Positions 1 to 7,487 of a stretch of DNA of 14,601 bases are shown here, piece after piece; position 1 is the first letter of the stretch, and every line of letters starts with the position of its first letter. The notes under the pieces were generated by a model. It ran no database searches, was not told the DNA's origin, and saw only the letters and a list, made by a program, of their open reading frames with translations. Source of the stretch: JADHUC01 sp964617665 (GTDB lineage: Bacteria > Planctomycetota > Planctomycetia > Pirellulales > Pirellulaceae); contig CAZUAH010000344.1 of NCBI GenBank assembly GCA_964617665.1, positions 1-14,601 on the forward strand, in the 5' to 3' direction. The position numbers and the translations under genes were made by a program.

Positions 1-1469
1 GTCAGAAGTATCTGGTCGTTACCACCAAGCATCACGACGGCTTCTGCATGTTCGACTCGAAGCTGACCGACTACGACATCATGAACACGCCGTTCAAACG
101 AGACGTGATGAAAGAGTTGGCCGACGAGTGTCATCGCCAAGGCGTGCGGCTTGGCTTCTATTATTCGATCATGGATTGGCACCATCCGGACTATCTGCCT
201 CGGCGTCCGTGGGAGAAGGATCGCTCGACCGAAGGCGCCGATTTCAACCGTTACGTCGAGTACATGCGCGGGCAACTCCGCGAGTTGATGACAAACTACG
301 GTCGTATCGACGTATTGTGGTTCGACGGCGGATGGGAACGCACGAGCCAGGAAGACCAGGACAAGTTTCGCGATATCATCAAGATGGCCCGCTCGCTTCA
401 GCCCCAGATGCTGGTCAATAACCGAGCCAACATTGGCGGCGATTTTGAGACACCCGAGCAGTTCATCCCGGCCACCGGCGTTACCAGCGAAGACGGCAAA
501 CCAGTGCTTTGGGAAGTGTGCATGACGATGACCACGGGCCACGGTTCATTTGCGCCGACCGCGTGGTGGGGCTACGATCGTCATGAAACTGTTTTCAAGC
601 CGACGGAAGAGTTGGTTCACAAGCTGATCGACGTGACCAGCAAAGGCGGCAACTTTCTGCTGAACGTCGGCCCAGAACCGACCGGCAAGATACGTCCAGA
701 GGAAGCCGAACGACTACTGGGCGTCGGCCGATGGATGAAACGTCACAACAACGCAATCTACGGATCGACGGCCAGTCCGTTCCGTTTGTTGCCGTTCTTT
801 GGCCGTGTCACGGCCAAAGGCAATACGTTGTACGTACATGCGTTCGACTGGCCCGAGGACCGGCAGTTGCTGTTGCCCGGTCTCAAGAGCAACGTGAAAC
901 GAGCGTACGTCATGGGCAAGCCGAACTTGAAGGTCGACACACAACGCAAAGCCGGCAGCGACGATGTTGTGATTCAGCTACCGCCCAAACCGTCCGATTC
1001 CGTGGCCAGCGTCGTAGCGATCGAAGTCGACGGGCCGGTAGATATCGAACCCGTGCGGATCGCGCCAGCGGCCGACGGCGTCATCGAATTGCCGGCCCAC
1101 TACGCCGAGATCCGGGCTCGCCACGGCCAACGGGCCAAACCCGTCTCGGAAGCGGGTAGGACTTACATCGGCAACTGGTCGAATCCCAACGACGTTGTCG
1201 TCTGGCAGTTCACTTTGCCAGCAGCCGGCACCTACACCGTCCAAGTCGATGCCCGCAAGGCGTCCGACGCAGCGTTGGACCAACGGGTCGAAGTCAGCGT
1301 TGGCGATCAGAAGGCCGAAGGCAAGATCAACGCCGATGGCGTGACAATGGACAGCCAACTGAAGCTGGACGCAGGCGAACGAAGTATTTCCGTCAAGTTG
1401 CCGGACGCGAAACGGACAGGCCCACCAGTCCTGAACCTGTTTGGACTGAAGCTTGTGCCCGCTTCCTGA
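1..1469 (+). CDS. Alpha-L-fucosidase, GH29 family (5' end outside window)
   Basis: Retaining exo-alpha-L-fucosidase that removes terminal fucose from glycans, probably outside the cytoplasm. The gene is open from the first base (first full codon at base 3), so the N-terminus and any signal peptide lie upstream. The first visible residues contain the GH29 signature TTKHHDGF. The sequence DVLWFDGGWE carries the expected nucleophile Asp (codon at 324-326), and W-H-H near base 175 and the G-G-N-F-L-L-N-V-G-P segment near base 650 are also typical of the family. After the barrel comes a beta-rich region. The last 130 or so residues (from about base 1080) look like a separate beta-sandwich of carbohydrate-binding type, with a W-x-N-P-x-D-V-V-V-W core and an A-A-G-T-Y-T-V turn. 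It converges with the minus-strand gene at 1497. The family call is secure. Substrate linkage and the exact binding-module family are not determined. Confidence 0.93.
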   Translation, partial: QKYLVVTTKHHDGFCMFDSKLTDYDIMNTPFKRDVMKELADECHRQGVRLGFYYSIMDWHHPDYLPRRPWEKDRSTEGADFNRYVEYMRGQLRELMTNYGRIDVLWFDGGWERTSQEDQDKFRDIIKMARSLQPQMLVNNRANIGGDFETPEQFIPATGVTSEDGKPVLWEVCMTMTTGHGSFAPTAWWGYDRHETVFKPTEELVHKLIDVTSKGGNFLLNVGPEPTGKIRPEEAERLLGVGRWMKRHNNAIYGSTASPFRLLPFFGRVTAKGNTLYVHAFDWPEDRQLLLPGLKSNVKRAYVMGKPNLKVDTQRKAGSDDVVIQLPPKPSDSVASVVAIEVDGPVDIEPVRIAPAADGVIELPAHYAEIRARHGQRAKPVSEAGRTYIGNWSNPNDVVVWQFTLPAAGTYTVQVDARKASDAALDQRVEVSVGDQKAEGKINADGVTMDSQLKLDAGERSISVKLPDAKRTGPPVLNLFGLKLVPAS

Positions 1470-1473
1470 CAGC

Positions 1474-1564
1474 AGCTAGAAGAAGAGGGAGTCAATTCAG
1501 TTGACTCCCTCCACGAGCGTCTTTTTCCCCTTTTTCACAACGGTGTGCCCCTCTTCTTCTAGCT
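1474..1564. repeat. 16-bp perfect inverted repeat overlapping the terminator
   Basis: Bases 1474-1489 (AGCTAGAAGAAGAGGG) are the exact reverse complement of 1549-1564, with 59 nt between the arms. The right arm lies inside the minus-strand gene, where it encodes the L-E-E-E-G stretch. The left arm lies between the two convergent genes and shares bases 1485-1489 with the terminator stem. Pairing of the long repeat and of the terminator stem would therefore exclude each other. Confidence 0.75.
1485..1511 (-). terminator. Hairpin between convergent genes
   Basis: Perfect 11-bp inverted repeat (arms 1485-1495 and 1501-1511) with a 5-nt loop. The minus-strand gene's stop codon (1497-1499) lies in the loop. 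Read on the minus strand, the stem is followed at once by a pyrimidine-rich stretch (TTCTTCTAG), which fits an imperfect intrinsic terminator for that gene. On the plus strand the first T-run comes 10 nt after the stem, so termination of the fucosidase transcript here is less certain. Confidence 0.6.
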
Positions 1565-1943
1565 TGACTTTCTGAATCGCCCCGCCGCCAGGGTACTTGG
1601 GATTGAGTTGTCCGTCGGACTTTATTAACCGCCACCAGGGCACAACGCGTTTGCGGCCTTGCTCGGCCATTTCATGGTTGGCGTGGGCGATGATCCACGC
1701 GAAGATGCCCGTCGTCATTGGGCAGCACACATCGACGCCGTGTTCTGCGGCCAGTTTGTCCGTGACCTGCTTGATCGTTTTGACCCTGGATTTTCGGATG
1801 CCACGTATTTCCTGCTCGATCTGGGCCGGCGACGGCACGAGCATGTGCTGCTTGGCCTTGTCGCAGTAGAACTTCTTGGGCAAATCTTCTTTCGCCTTGG
1901 CATCTTCGAGTTTCTCGCTCCACGACTTCTTCTTCCGTGCCAT
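1497..1943 (-). CDS. MGMT/alkyltransferase-like family protein
   Basis: Protein of 148 residues. The second half resembles the DNA-binding domain of O6-alkylguanine alkyltransferases: C-P-M-T-T-G-I-F-A-W-I-I-A (residues 74-86), then V-P-W-W-R-L-I-K-S-D-G (101-111), P-G-G and a closing L-E-E-E-G. In active repair enzymes the aligned active site reads P-C-H-R. Here the acceptor cysteine position is Trp, as in alkyltransferase-like (ATL) proteins, which bind lesions without removing them. The N-terminus is Lys-rich. I chose the ATG at 1941-1943 because GGAG (minus strand of 1950-1953) lies 6 nt upstream. The open frame continues upstream to 2105, but that part looks non-coding. It is convergent with the fucosidase and divergent from the lipoprotein gene. 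The arginine finger of true ATLs is not visible, so the link is to the fold family only. Confidence 0.6.
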   Translation of the reverse strand: MARKKKSWSEKLEDAKAKEDLPKKFYCDKAKQHMLVPSPAQIEQEIRGIRKSRVKTIKQVTDKLAAEHGVDVCCPMTTGIFAWIIAHANHEMAEQGRKRVVPWWRLIKSDGQLNPKYPGGGAIQKVKLEEEGHTVVKKGKKTLVEGVN

Positions 1944-2141
1944 GATGATCTCCACTGAAATCGGTTCCGGTTCAAGACGACAACGTGACAGGCCATCCTC
2001 ATTGTCGATTCCACAATGCATCAGTGCAAGATCCGACCTGCGTCGAGCAGAATCTGAAACCATCAACCGTCGAATTCGGGTATGTAGGCATAGAGATGCA
2101 CACATTTCCTGGTGGCTGTCGTCAAAGGAAAGGGGACTACC
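1944..2141. promoter_or_regulatory. Divergent intergenic region
   Basis: These 198 bases separate the start codons of the alkyltransferase-like gene (minus) and the lipoprotein gene (plus), so promoters for both should lie here. I find no convincing consensus pair. The best minus-strand candidate, TTGCAC with a 17-nt spacer and GACAAT, matches poorly. No other structured element is evident. Confidence 0.35.
2129..2135 (+). promoter_or_regulatory. Ribosome-binding site setting the lipoprotein start
   Basis: AAAGGGG ends 6 nt before the ATG at 2142. It favours this ATG over an in-frame ATG at 2112, which would place charged residues before the signal peptide. The region from G2128 to the ATG is nearly the same as the one before the M48 peptidase start. 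Confidence 0.65.
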
Positions 2142-2954
2142 ATGCGCGGCAACAACGGCGTCGTTCTTTCTGTCTGTTTCCTCTCACTCGCCTGCCTGCT
2201 CTCTTCCTGTAATCGCGAGCGGATGCAAACGCTCGCATCACCACTTCAAGCGGTCGCAACGCTTCTGGAAATGGCTGACGGTACGGTGGAAGCGGAACTC
2301 GTCCTAATATCAACCGCCAAGCCGAAGCACGAGTTTGTGACAGACGCGCAGGATGTTCGACTGCGGATACCGGGCGGCGAAATGGTTACTCTCGAACAAT
2401 CGGAGCCAGGGCACTACAAGGCCAACAGCAAACAGAATTCTGGGCTTCTCTACAAAGCAGGCGAAACCTATCAATTCCGATTTGACTTGACGGCACCCGT
2501 GGCACAGCAAGGGCGAGGAACGCAACAACGGACTGAATCGCCACAAGACGAACAAAAGACATATGTGGCAGTAACCAAGACTCCCGCCAAGCAGACGGAA
2601 TTCTCATGGGAAAAGAAGCCGGAGTTTGCAGGGGATACGGCGCGGCTTGCGTGGAAGCCGAGAACGTTCCTGGCGATCGTCATTGTGCGCGACCCCGACG
2701 GAGAAGTGTGCTACAGTACGTTCGATTTCGCAGACCCGCAGTTCGGCGGCGACAAATGGGGCCGGCTGGGAGCGAACGGAAAGCTCGCGCTGGGCGTTGA
2801 TGTGTTCAGTGAGCCGGGAACGTATCAGGTTCTGAAATGCGGCGTGACAAGAAACGCGGGGTTTGATCCCGAGATGTCGGCAGGTCTGGGGATTCTCTCT
2901 GGATTTCTTGCCGGCACGTGCGAGGAAATCGAAACGCTCGACGTACCCGATTAA
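2142..2954 (+). CDS. Putative lipoprotein of unknown function
   Basis: I do not recognise the family. The 270-residue product starts with a lipoprotein signal peptide: a short N-region with one Arg, a hydrophobic core, and the lipobox L-L-S-S-C with the lipidated Cys at residue 23. This predicts a membrane-anchored protein on the periplasmic side. The mature part appears as two beta-rich segments (about residues 35-125 and 165-265) joined by a polar Gln/Thr/Lys-rich linker. Phrases such as G-H-Y-K-A, G-E-T-Y-Q-F-R-F-D and E-P-G-T-Y-Q-V suggest Ig-like or MG2-like sandwiches. Three further cysteines lie in the second half. Fourth in order of interest is the ending, a small Gly/Leu-rich segment followed by C-E-E-I. 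The gene lies 103 nt upstream of the M48 peptidase on the same strand and could be co-transcribed with it. The real-gene call is firm; the function is open. Confidence 0.75.
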   Translation: MRGNNGVVLSVCFLSLACLLSSCNRERMQTLASPLQAVATLLEMADGTVEAELVLISTAKPKHEFVTDAQDVRLRIPGGEMVTLEQSEPGHYKANSKQNSGLLYKAGETYQFRFDLTAPVAQQGRGTQQRTESPQDEQKTYVAVTKTPAKQTEFSWEKKPEFAGDTARLAWKPRTFLAIVIVRDPDGEVCYSTFDFADPQFGGDKWGRLGANGKLALGVDVFSEPGTYQVLKCGVTRNAGFDPEMSAGLGILSGFLAGTCEEIETLDVPD

Positions 2955-3005
2955 CAGCAACAAGGTCCGGCTCCGCGCACGCGTCGCTTGTTGATGATCG
3001 GCCGG

Positions 3006-3041
3006 TTCATTAGACTGGGCTTAGGGGCACTGTCTAGTGAA
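3006..3041 (+). promoter_or_regulatory. Leader hairpin upstream of the M48 gene
   Basis: Bases 3006-3015 and 3032-3041 can form a 10-bp RNA stem with one G-U pair and a 16-nt loop. The stem ends 4 nt before the AAAGGGG ribosome-binding site of the peptidase gene. The loop contains a G-rich segment (TTAGGGGC). It could modulate translation or mRNA stability; no ligand class is recognised. Confidence 0.35.
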
Positions 3042-3045
3042 AGCG

Positions 3046-3052
3046 AAAGGGG
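3046..3052 (+). promoter_or_regulatory. Ribosome-binding site setting the M48 start
   Basis: AAAGGGG ends 5 nt before the ATG at 3058. An in-frame GTG at 3037 lies inside the leader hairpin and upstream of this site, so it is not the likely start. Confidence 0.65.
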
Positions 3053-3057
3053 ACAAC

Positions 3058-3996
3058 ATGCCTGTTGGCCTTGTCCGCTTGCTCCTCTTCATCGTCGCAT
3101 TGTGCAATGTTGCTTCTGCCAGTGCCCAACAGCGCAAGCCGCCAAACGCCTGGCCGCCCCAGGGCTTTCCCTTTGCCGATCCCCAGGCGTTCTTCGATCA
3201 GTTTTTCGGTAACGATCGGGATGTGGATCGTGAGGCATTGGCCAAGATCGCCATCTCGCGGAAGGAAGAGTCGCAATACGGCCAGCGGGCGTTCCAAGCC
3301 TTCCAGAACGAGCTGACGCGGGCCAAGATCAAAATCGTCGGCCGCGGGCGGGAGGTTGAGTACCTGAAGCGACTCGTCAAGATCGTGCGGCCGCAAATGC
3401 AGAATCACGATCAGTACCCGAATATCCGAGTCTACCTTGCAGACGCACCATACCCTGAAGCCAAGTGCTTTTCGGGCGGAACACTGGTGTTCTTCCGTGG
3501 GCTGCTAACGAACGCGCAAAGCGAGGCCACGCTCGTCGGTGTGATCGGCCACGAACTATCCCATCTCGATCGTGGGCATCTGCTCGAGTCGATTCGCCGT
3601 GTGAAACTCGCCCAGAGCACGTTTTCGAATCCGGCCGGGTCTACTCCCGAACGGTTCTTTCGGAACGGCCCCATGCTGATGAAGATGTTCATGCGGCCCT
3701 TTCGGCCCGAGGACGAAGCACAAGCCGACCGAGACGGCGCGTCTTGGGCGTATTCGCTCGGCTACGATCCTCGGGAGATGGCGGCCCTGTTCGTAGAATT
3801 CAAGAAACGCGAACCGGCCTTCCGCGCCATGCTGCCTGCCTTCCTACACACCCACCCCAACCCAATGGAGCGACGCGACGCCGTGATCCGCCAGTACGAC
3901 GAGCTGCAGACGGACATGCCAAAACAGGGCCTCTATGTCGGCAAAGAGAACCTGCGTCGCCGCATCCCGCGATCTGCACGCGAATTTGCGGATTGA
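3058..3996 (+). CDS. Secreted M48 family zinc metallopeptidase
   Basis: Zinc endopeptidase, 312 residues, probably periplasmic and likely involved in envelope protein quality control, by analogy to BepA/YfgC- or LoiP-like M48 proteins. It begins with a Sec signal peptide (M-P-V-G-L-V-R, then a hydrophobic core), with cleavage expected after A-S-A near residue 23. The zinc motif HELSH is at residues 165-169 within V-I-G-H-E-L-S-H-L-D-R-G-H. The third ligand is probably the Glu near residue 220 in E-D-E-A-Q-A-D-R-D-G, followed by the usual L-G-Y-D-P. H-T-H-P-N-P-M-E-R-R (264-273) is the customary C-terminal M48 segment. No extra membrane helices or TPR repeats are seen, so it is the short soluble type. 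Residues 24-60 are rich in Pro and Phe. It follows the lipoprotein gene and converges on the DUF4838 gene. Confidence 0.92.
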   Translation: MPVGLVRLLLFIVALCNVASASAQQRKPPNAWPPQGFPFADPQAFFDQFFGNDRDVDREALAKIAISRKEESQYGQRAFQAFQNELTRAKIKIVGRGREVEYLKRLVKIVRPQMQNHDQYPNIRVYLADAPYPEAKCFSGGTLVFFRGLLTNAQSEATLVGVIGHELSHLDRGHLLESIRRVKLAQSTFSNPAGSTPERFFRNGPMLMKMFMRPFRPEDEAQADRDGASWAYSLGYDPREMAALFVEFKKREPAFRAMLPAFLHTHPNPMERRDAVIRQYDELQTDMPKQGLYVGKENLRRRIPRSAREFAD

Positions 3997-4051
3997 TGCA
4001 CAGGCGCATCGTGAAAGACACGAACAGAGACGACGTCATGAGATGCCACGC

Positions 4052-4072
4052 GCACTTCCCCAAGGGAAGTGC
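4052..4072. terminator. Hairpin between the convergent M48 and DUF4838 genes
   Basis: Perfect 9-bp inverted repeat (4052-4060 and 4064-4072) with a 3-nt loop CAA, in the 123-nt gap between two gene ends. No T-run follows on either strand, so it may stabilise 3' ends or act as a weak bidirectional terminator, not a standard intrinsic one. Confidence 0.45.
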
Positions 4073-4119
4073 CTTCAACCGTTCGCAGGCCATTCGGGTT
4101 GCCTGGTACATTGAATACT

Positions 4120-6315
4120 CTAGCGGTACCGGATATTGGCGATCCAGACTTGGCTGTCGGCGCCGCCGAAGCCGACCGTTTGACCGACTCGGTTTGGATC
4201 GAGGAGTTTTGCTGGAATCCGGTAAACCATCGTGTCCCATTGCGGCTTTCGAGAGAGCCGCTTCTCGGGGCGCACGCTGTTCCACACGCCTTTCTTTGAA
4301 TTGATTACGATTCCGCTGAGTGCCGATTCACCCCAGACGTCCATCTCTACGACGATGGGTTGACTGTGATCGGTCGCCCGAACGATAAAGGTGGCCCAGC
4401 CGTTGGCGTTATCGCCCACGCCGGTCTCGTCCGAGTTCCAGCAGCGTCGTCCGCCCTTTTCTTCGGCGCCGCCAAACCCGCTTGCTGGCACGCCGATTTC
4501 GGCGTTCAGCTTCCACGACGAGGTACGCCGGGCCGCATCCGGCACCCGGCGATACGAGAACGCGTTGTCGCGATTGGCGATTGCGCTCTTCATGGCCTCG
4601 GGATCACCCGTCTCCAGAAAACGGTGGTATTCTTCAAACGCCTGAATCATCCAGTAGCCGTAACGAAACGTCTTGGCGACTTCCGCGATCCGGTGCTGCA
4701 CCCGCTCGTTGGCGGGTACCTGCTCGGCCCGACCGATGGCCGCGAGGGCTTGGTCCAGCAGTTCGCGATCATACAGTCCGGGCACGTCGCGCGGCGGGCT
4801 GTCGCTGTAGGGCCTACGCGTCTTGCGAACCGATGCGTCGACTGCTTCGTAGTAGGCTGCCATGTCCTCGGCAGCCGGGCCAAACATGCCGTCCATCCAC
4901 TCTTGGGCAACGGCATCCGGATCGGCAGATGGATCCCACAGCAACCGAGCTATGACATAGTACAGCGGCCCGTCCAAGGCCCAATCGGAGAGCGAACTCT
5001 GGCAGAAGTAACGGTTGATGCCCAACTGGTGAAAGTACTTGATGTCGGCCGCGAAGTTTTTCAATACCGGTCGCGGCAACTGCCACCACATGGACTTGCT
5101 GACATACGAGTAGATCAACACATTCGGCGTGATCTCGCCCCAACCCTTCAGCAGTTCGTTGAACTGGCTGTTGGGTTCCGATGCTGGATCGTTGATCGCA
5201 CGGGCGTAATCGGCCGGGGCGTAGTGGCACAGGAACGGCACGACGTTGGGATGCGGTCGGACCGTATCAGGCGGCTCGGCATAGTTGACATAGGCCAGCA
5301 CAAGCAGCTTCTTGTCCGGGTGCTTCTCGGCGACGCGCGTTGCCACCTCGTTGGCGAACCAGAACACGCGGTCGCCGCGGAACGGACGCTCGGCGCCCAG
5401 TCCCTGCTTGGTCGTCCGCCCGCCGCACATCCGCTTATCCAAGTCGGTACACGCCGGACACTGGCACCATCCGTAGCCGTCGTTGGGACTGATCGACATG
5501 AGGCGGCATTTCGGATCGTCATCGAAGACGCGAATCACATTGGCGGCAAACTCGTCGGCCAGCCCCGGTGCGGTCACACAGAGCTGCCGGCCATGGACAT
5601 CGCCGGGAACTCGCTTGCCACCCAGAAGCGAAAACCACTCGGGATGCTCCTTGAAATACGGATCGTTGGGCACGATCTTCCACCATGTGTGCACACTGTC
5701 AAAACCGGCCGGGTAGTAGCAACACGCGCCGTTGTCCGCTGCGGCCTCGGGCGTGTAGAGGCCGTTCAAGCCCATCTTGACGCCCCACGGTTCCGATTCG
5801 GCCCGTCTACCGCCGATGAACAGCCGCCACTGGAACGCCGGCTGCGTGTCGAGCTGCAATTCGCTGACAGCAAGCGTCGCCCGGCGCGGGACGATCTCGT
5901 TTTCCGGTTCGGGTGCCAGCCATCGGCAGCCCAGCATTTCCAGAAAACGGTAAACGGCATACAACGTCCCGCGATCGCTGCCGCCGCAGATAACGACGCC
6001 TTCGGCGCTTGACCGGATCAGCACGCGTTCTTCTTCCTTCAGAAACCCCTCCGGCAGACCCGCACGAGTCCGTCGCGTCGTCCCGACATCAATGCGTGTG
6101 CTGCCGTCGAACTGATTCTCGCAGACGATCGGCACGTCGGCCCCAGAGATGCGTTTGAGGTACCCGGCCAACTCCTTTGCAGCGCGAGTGACCGTCAGCG
6201 TTGTGTCGTCGGGTATGACGATGGAACAACGGGGCGTCCCTTCGTCAACGAGAACGACTTCTTCGGAAGCCGTGGGACCGCAAGCAAGCATCAGTATGAG
6301 GGTCGTCGCGTACAT
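4120..6315 (-). CDS. DUF4838 protein with GH67-like N-terminal domain
   Basis: Exported protein of 731 residues of unproven activity, related to the glycoside-hydrolase-like DUF4838 family. A short hydrophobic N-terminus (M-Y-A-T-T-L-I-L-M-L-A-C-G) predicts export. A cysteine sits in a near-lipobox, so it may be a lipoprotein. Residues about 25-150 form an alpha-glucuronidase-like N-terminal domain (A-A-K-E-L-A-G-Y-L, G-T-L-Y-A-V-Y-R-F-L-E-M-L-G-C-R-W). The DUF4838 core follows, with K-E-H-P-E-W-F, Q-L-C-V-T-A-P and S-P-N-D-G-Y-G-W-C-Q-C-P-A-C (276-289). A beta-rich C-terminal domain (about 600-731) may bind carbohydrate. I chose the ATG at 6313-6315 because AAGGA (minus strand of 6325-6329) lies 9 nt upstream. 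A TTG at 6349-6351 in the same frame would add Lys/Arg residues to the signal peptide and remains possible. It lies 126 nt downstream of the amidohydrolase gene. Confidence 0.85.
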   Translation of the reverse strand: MYATTLILMLACGPTASEEVVLVDEGTPRCSIVIPDDTTLTVTRAAKELAGYLKRISGADVPIVCENQFDGSTRIDVGTTRRTRAGLPEGFLKEEERVLIRSSAEGVVICGGSDRGTLYAVYRFLEMLGCRWLAPEPENEIVPRRATLAVSELQLDTQPAFQWRLFIGGRRAESEPWGVKMGLNGLYTPEAAADNGACCYYPAGFDSVHTWWKIVPNDPYFKEHPEWFSLLGGKRVPGDVHGRQLCVTAPGLADEFAANVIRVFDDDPKCRLMSISPNDGYGWCQCPACTDLDKRMCGGRTTKQGLGAERPFRGDRVFWFANEVATRVAEKHPDKKLLVLAYVNYAEPPDTVRPHPNVVPFLCHYAPADYARAINDPASEPNSQFNELLKGWGEITPNVLIYSYVSKSMWWQLPRPVLKNFAADIKYFHQLGINRYFCQSSLSDWALDGPLYYVIARLLWDPSADPDAVAQEWMDGMFGPAAEDMAAYYEAVDASVRKTRRPYSDSPPRDVPGLYDRELLDQALAAIGRAEQVPANERVQHRIAEVAKTFRYGYWMIQAFEEYHRFLETGDPEAMKSAIANRDNAFSYRRVPDAARRTSSWKLNAEIGVPASGFGGAEEKGGRRCWNSDETGVGDNANGWATFIVRATDHSQPIVVEMDVWGESALSGIVINSKKGVWNSVRPEKRLSRKPQWDTMVYRIPAKLLDPNRVGQTVGFGGADSQVWIANIRYR

Positions 6316-6441
6316 TTCGCTTCGTCCTTTTTTCGTGTTTTCCCCCACCAAGCTCGCCGCCAGTGTGTGGGTACGTCAATGAGGTCCGATGCGACGGGCC
6401 AACAGCGTGAACCTTTGTTCTACGAGTTCGCCATTTACGTA

Positions 6442-7437
6442 TCACGCAAGTTTGAGGATACGGCTGGCGTTATCGCGATACAGTTTGGCTTGAACCTCCT
6501 CGGGCAGATCGAGTTTGTTGAAAAGATCGAACTGCGATACCTTTTGGCCTGGGGCGAGATAGTCGGTGCCGAACAGCAAACGGTCTTGGCGGCGAATAAT
6601 GAATTCGCGGCCAAATTCGAGATCGCGCGCAATCGAGTTAGCGCCGCTGCCGGCCGAGAATTCGCCGTAGAGGTTGGGATACTTCTCCATCAGCCGATCC
6701 AGCGCGCCTCCCGGCGCGACCGGCGTCTTGGGATACCCGCCCATATGCGCCGGGGTGGTCACGTCGCCAGAGATGGACGACCAGAATCCCGGTGCGTGAC
6801 CGATGAAATTGCTGCCGGGCACCTCTCGAAGTACGCGTTCCAGGCCGGGCAGTCCCGGTTGGTCTGTGTTGCGAATGGTGTCCATGTGGAACAGTACCGG
6901 TAATCCAAGCTCACCCGCTGCCCCGAACACATCCAGATTGCCGGGACTGTCGATCGGGCCGGCGCATTTGTGCTCGCCCAGGCCTACAGCTCCGGCGTCG
7001 ACATAGCGTTTTAGCATGTCAAGGATGGCCTTTGTGCCGCGGAGATAGTTTGTGCGAGGGTCGACATCGCAGAATGGCAGCAGCCGATCGCGATGTGCCT
7101 CGGTTTCGCGCAGAACCCAATCGGTGCTGATGGGGTAATACCACGCTTCGGGAGAAATCAACGGGAGAATGACGGACCGGGCTATGTCGTGCTGGTCCAT
7201 CCATTTCAGCATCTCCTCCGCCGGCAGCGCACCTCGCGGGCTCCACGGCTGGCCGAGATGGACGTGCATGTCGATGTACTTGCCCGATGGCGGTTTGGGT
7301 TCGGCGTCGGCAGAAGCGGCCGCGGTGCGACGTGTGGAAACACCAGCCGCCAGAGCGCCAGTGGCCAACGCAACCGCGCTGCGATGAAAGCCGCGTCGCG
7401 AAATACCGGATCTCTTGGTGTGGGACGTTTTCGTCAT
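6442..7437 (-). CDS. Tat-exported amidohydrolase (amidohydrolase-2 family)
   Basis: Metal-dependent hydrolase or decarboxylase of the amidohydrolase superfamily (PF04909-like), 331 residues, exported folded through Tat. The signal has S-R-R-G-F at residues 13-17 followed by an Ala-rich hydrophobic stretch and likely cleavage near A-A-A-S-A. The TIM-barrel ligands are visible: M-H-V-H (58-60), G-E-H-K (154-157), L-F-H-M-D (His184), F-I-G-H-A-P (His214) and F-G-T-D-Y (Asp292). The end Y-R-D-N-A-S-R-I-L is typical of the family. The start ATG at 7435-7437 has a full AAGGAGG 8 nt upstream. The open frame reaches 7593, but that extension would hide the Tat signal. It sits between the HzsA-related gene (207 nt upstream) and the DUF4838 gene (126 nt downstream), all in the same direction. 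The substrate is unknown. Confidence 0.88.
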   Translation of the reverse strand: MTKTSHTKRSGISRRGFHRSAVALATGALAAGVSTRRTAAASADAEPKPPSGKYIDMHVHLGQPWSPRGALPAEEMLKWMDQHDIARSVILPLISPEAWYYPISTDWVLRETEAHRDRLLPFCDVDPRTNYLRGTKAILDMLKRYVDAGAVGLGEHKCAGPIDSPGNLDVFGAAGELGLPVLFHMDTIRNTDQPGLPGLERVLREVPGSNFIGHAPGFWSSISGDVTTPAHMGGYPKTPVAPGGALDRLMEKYPNLYGEFSAGSGANSIARDLEFGREFIIRRQDRLLFGTDYLAPGQKVSQFDLFNKLDLPEEVQAKLYRDNASRILKLA

Positions 7438-7445
7438 ATCAGTGC

Positions 7446-7452
7446 CCTCCTT
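7446..7452 (-). promoter_or_regulatory. Strong ribosome-binding site of the amidohydrolase gene
   Basis: AAGGAGG on the minus strand, 8 nt from the ATG at 7437, is the best Shine-Dalgarno match in the window. It fixes the start so that the Tat motif begins 12 residues in. Confidence 0.75.
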
Positions 7453-7487
7453 CATGGACAACGTTTGCGGGAAACCTGCGGCGGCAT

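Noticed and set aside
1944..2105. Upstream extension of the alkyltransferase-like protein to 202 residues
   Set aside because: The extra 54 residues have no family similarity that I can see, and GGAG is well placed before the ATG at 1943.
2958..2993. 7-bp inverted repeat (CAACAAG/CTTGTTG) after the lipoprotein gene as a terminator
   Set aside because: The loop is 22 nt and no T-run follows. The stem is weak, so I do not call it.
3465..4304. Plus-strand open frame overlapping the M48 gene in another frame
   Set aside because: It is Arg/Pro-rich shadow sequence. The M48 frame holds the zinc motif and signal peptide and extends through most of this span.
4360..6012. Long plus-strand open frame (550 codons) opposite the DUF4838 gene
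   Set aside because: It lies wholly antisense to a gene with clear family motifs, has no recognisable domain, and reads as low-complexity shadow sequence rich in Arg, Gly and Val.
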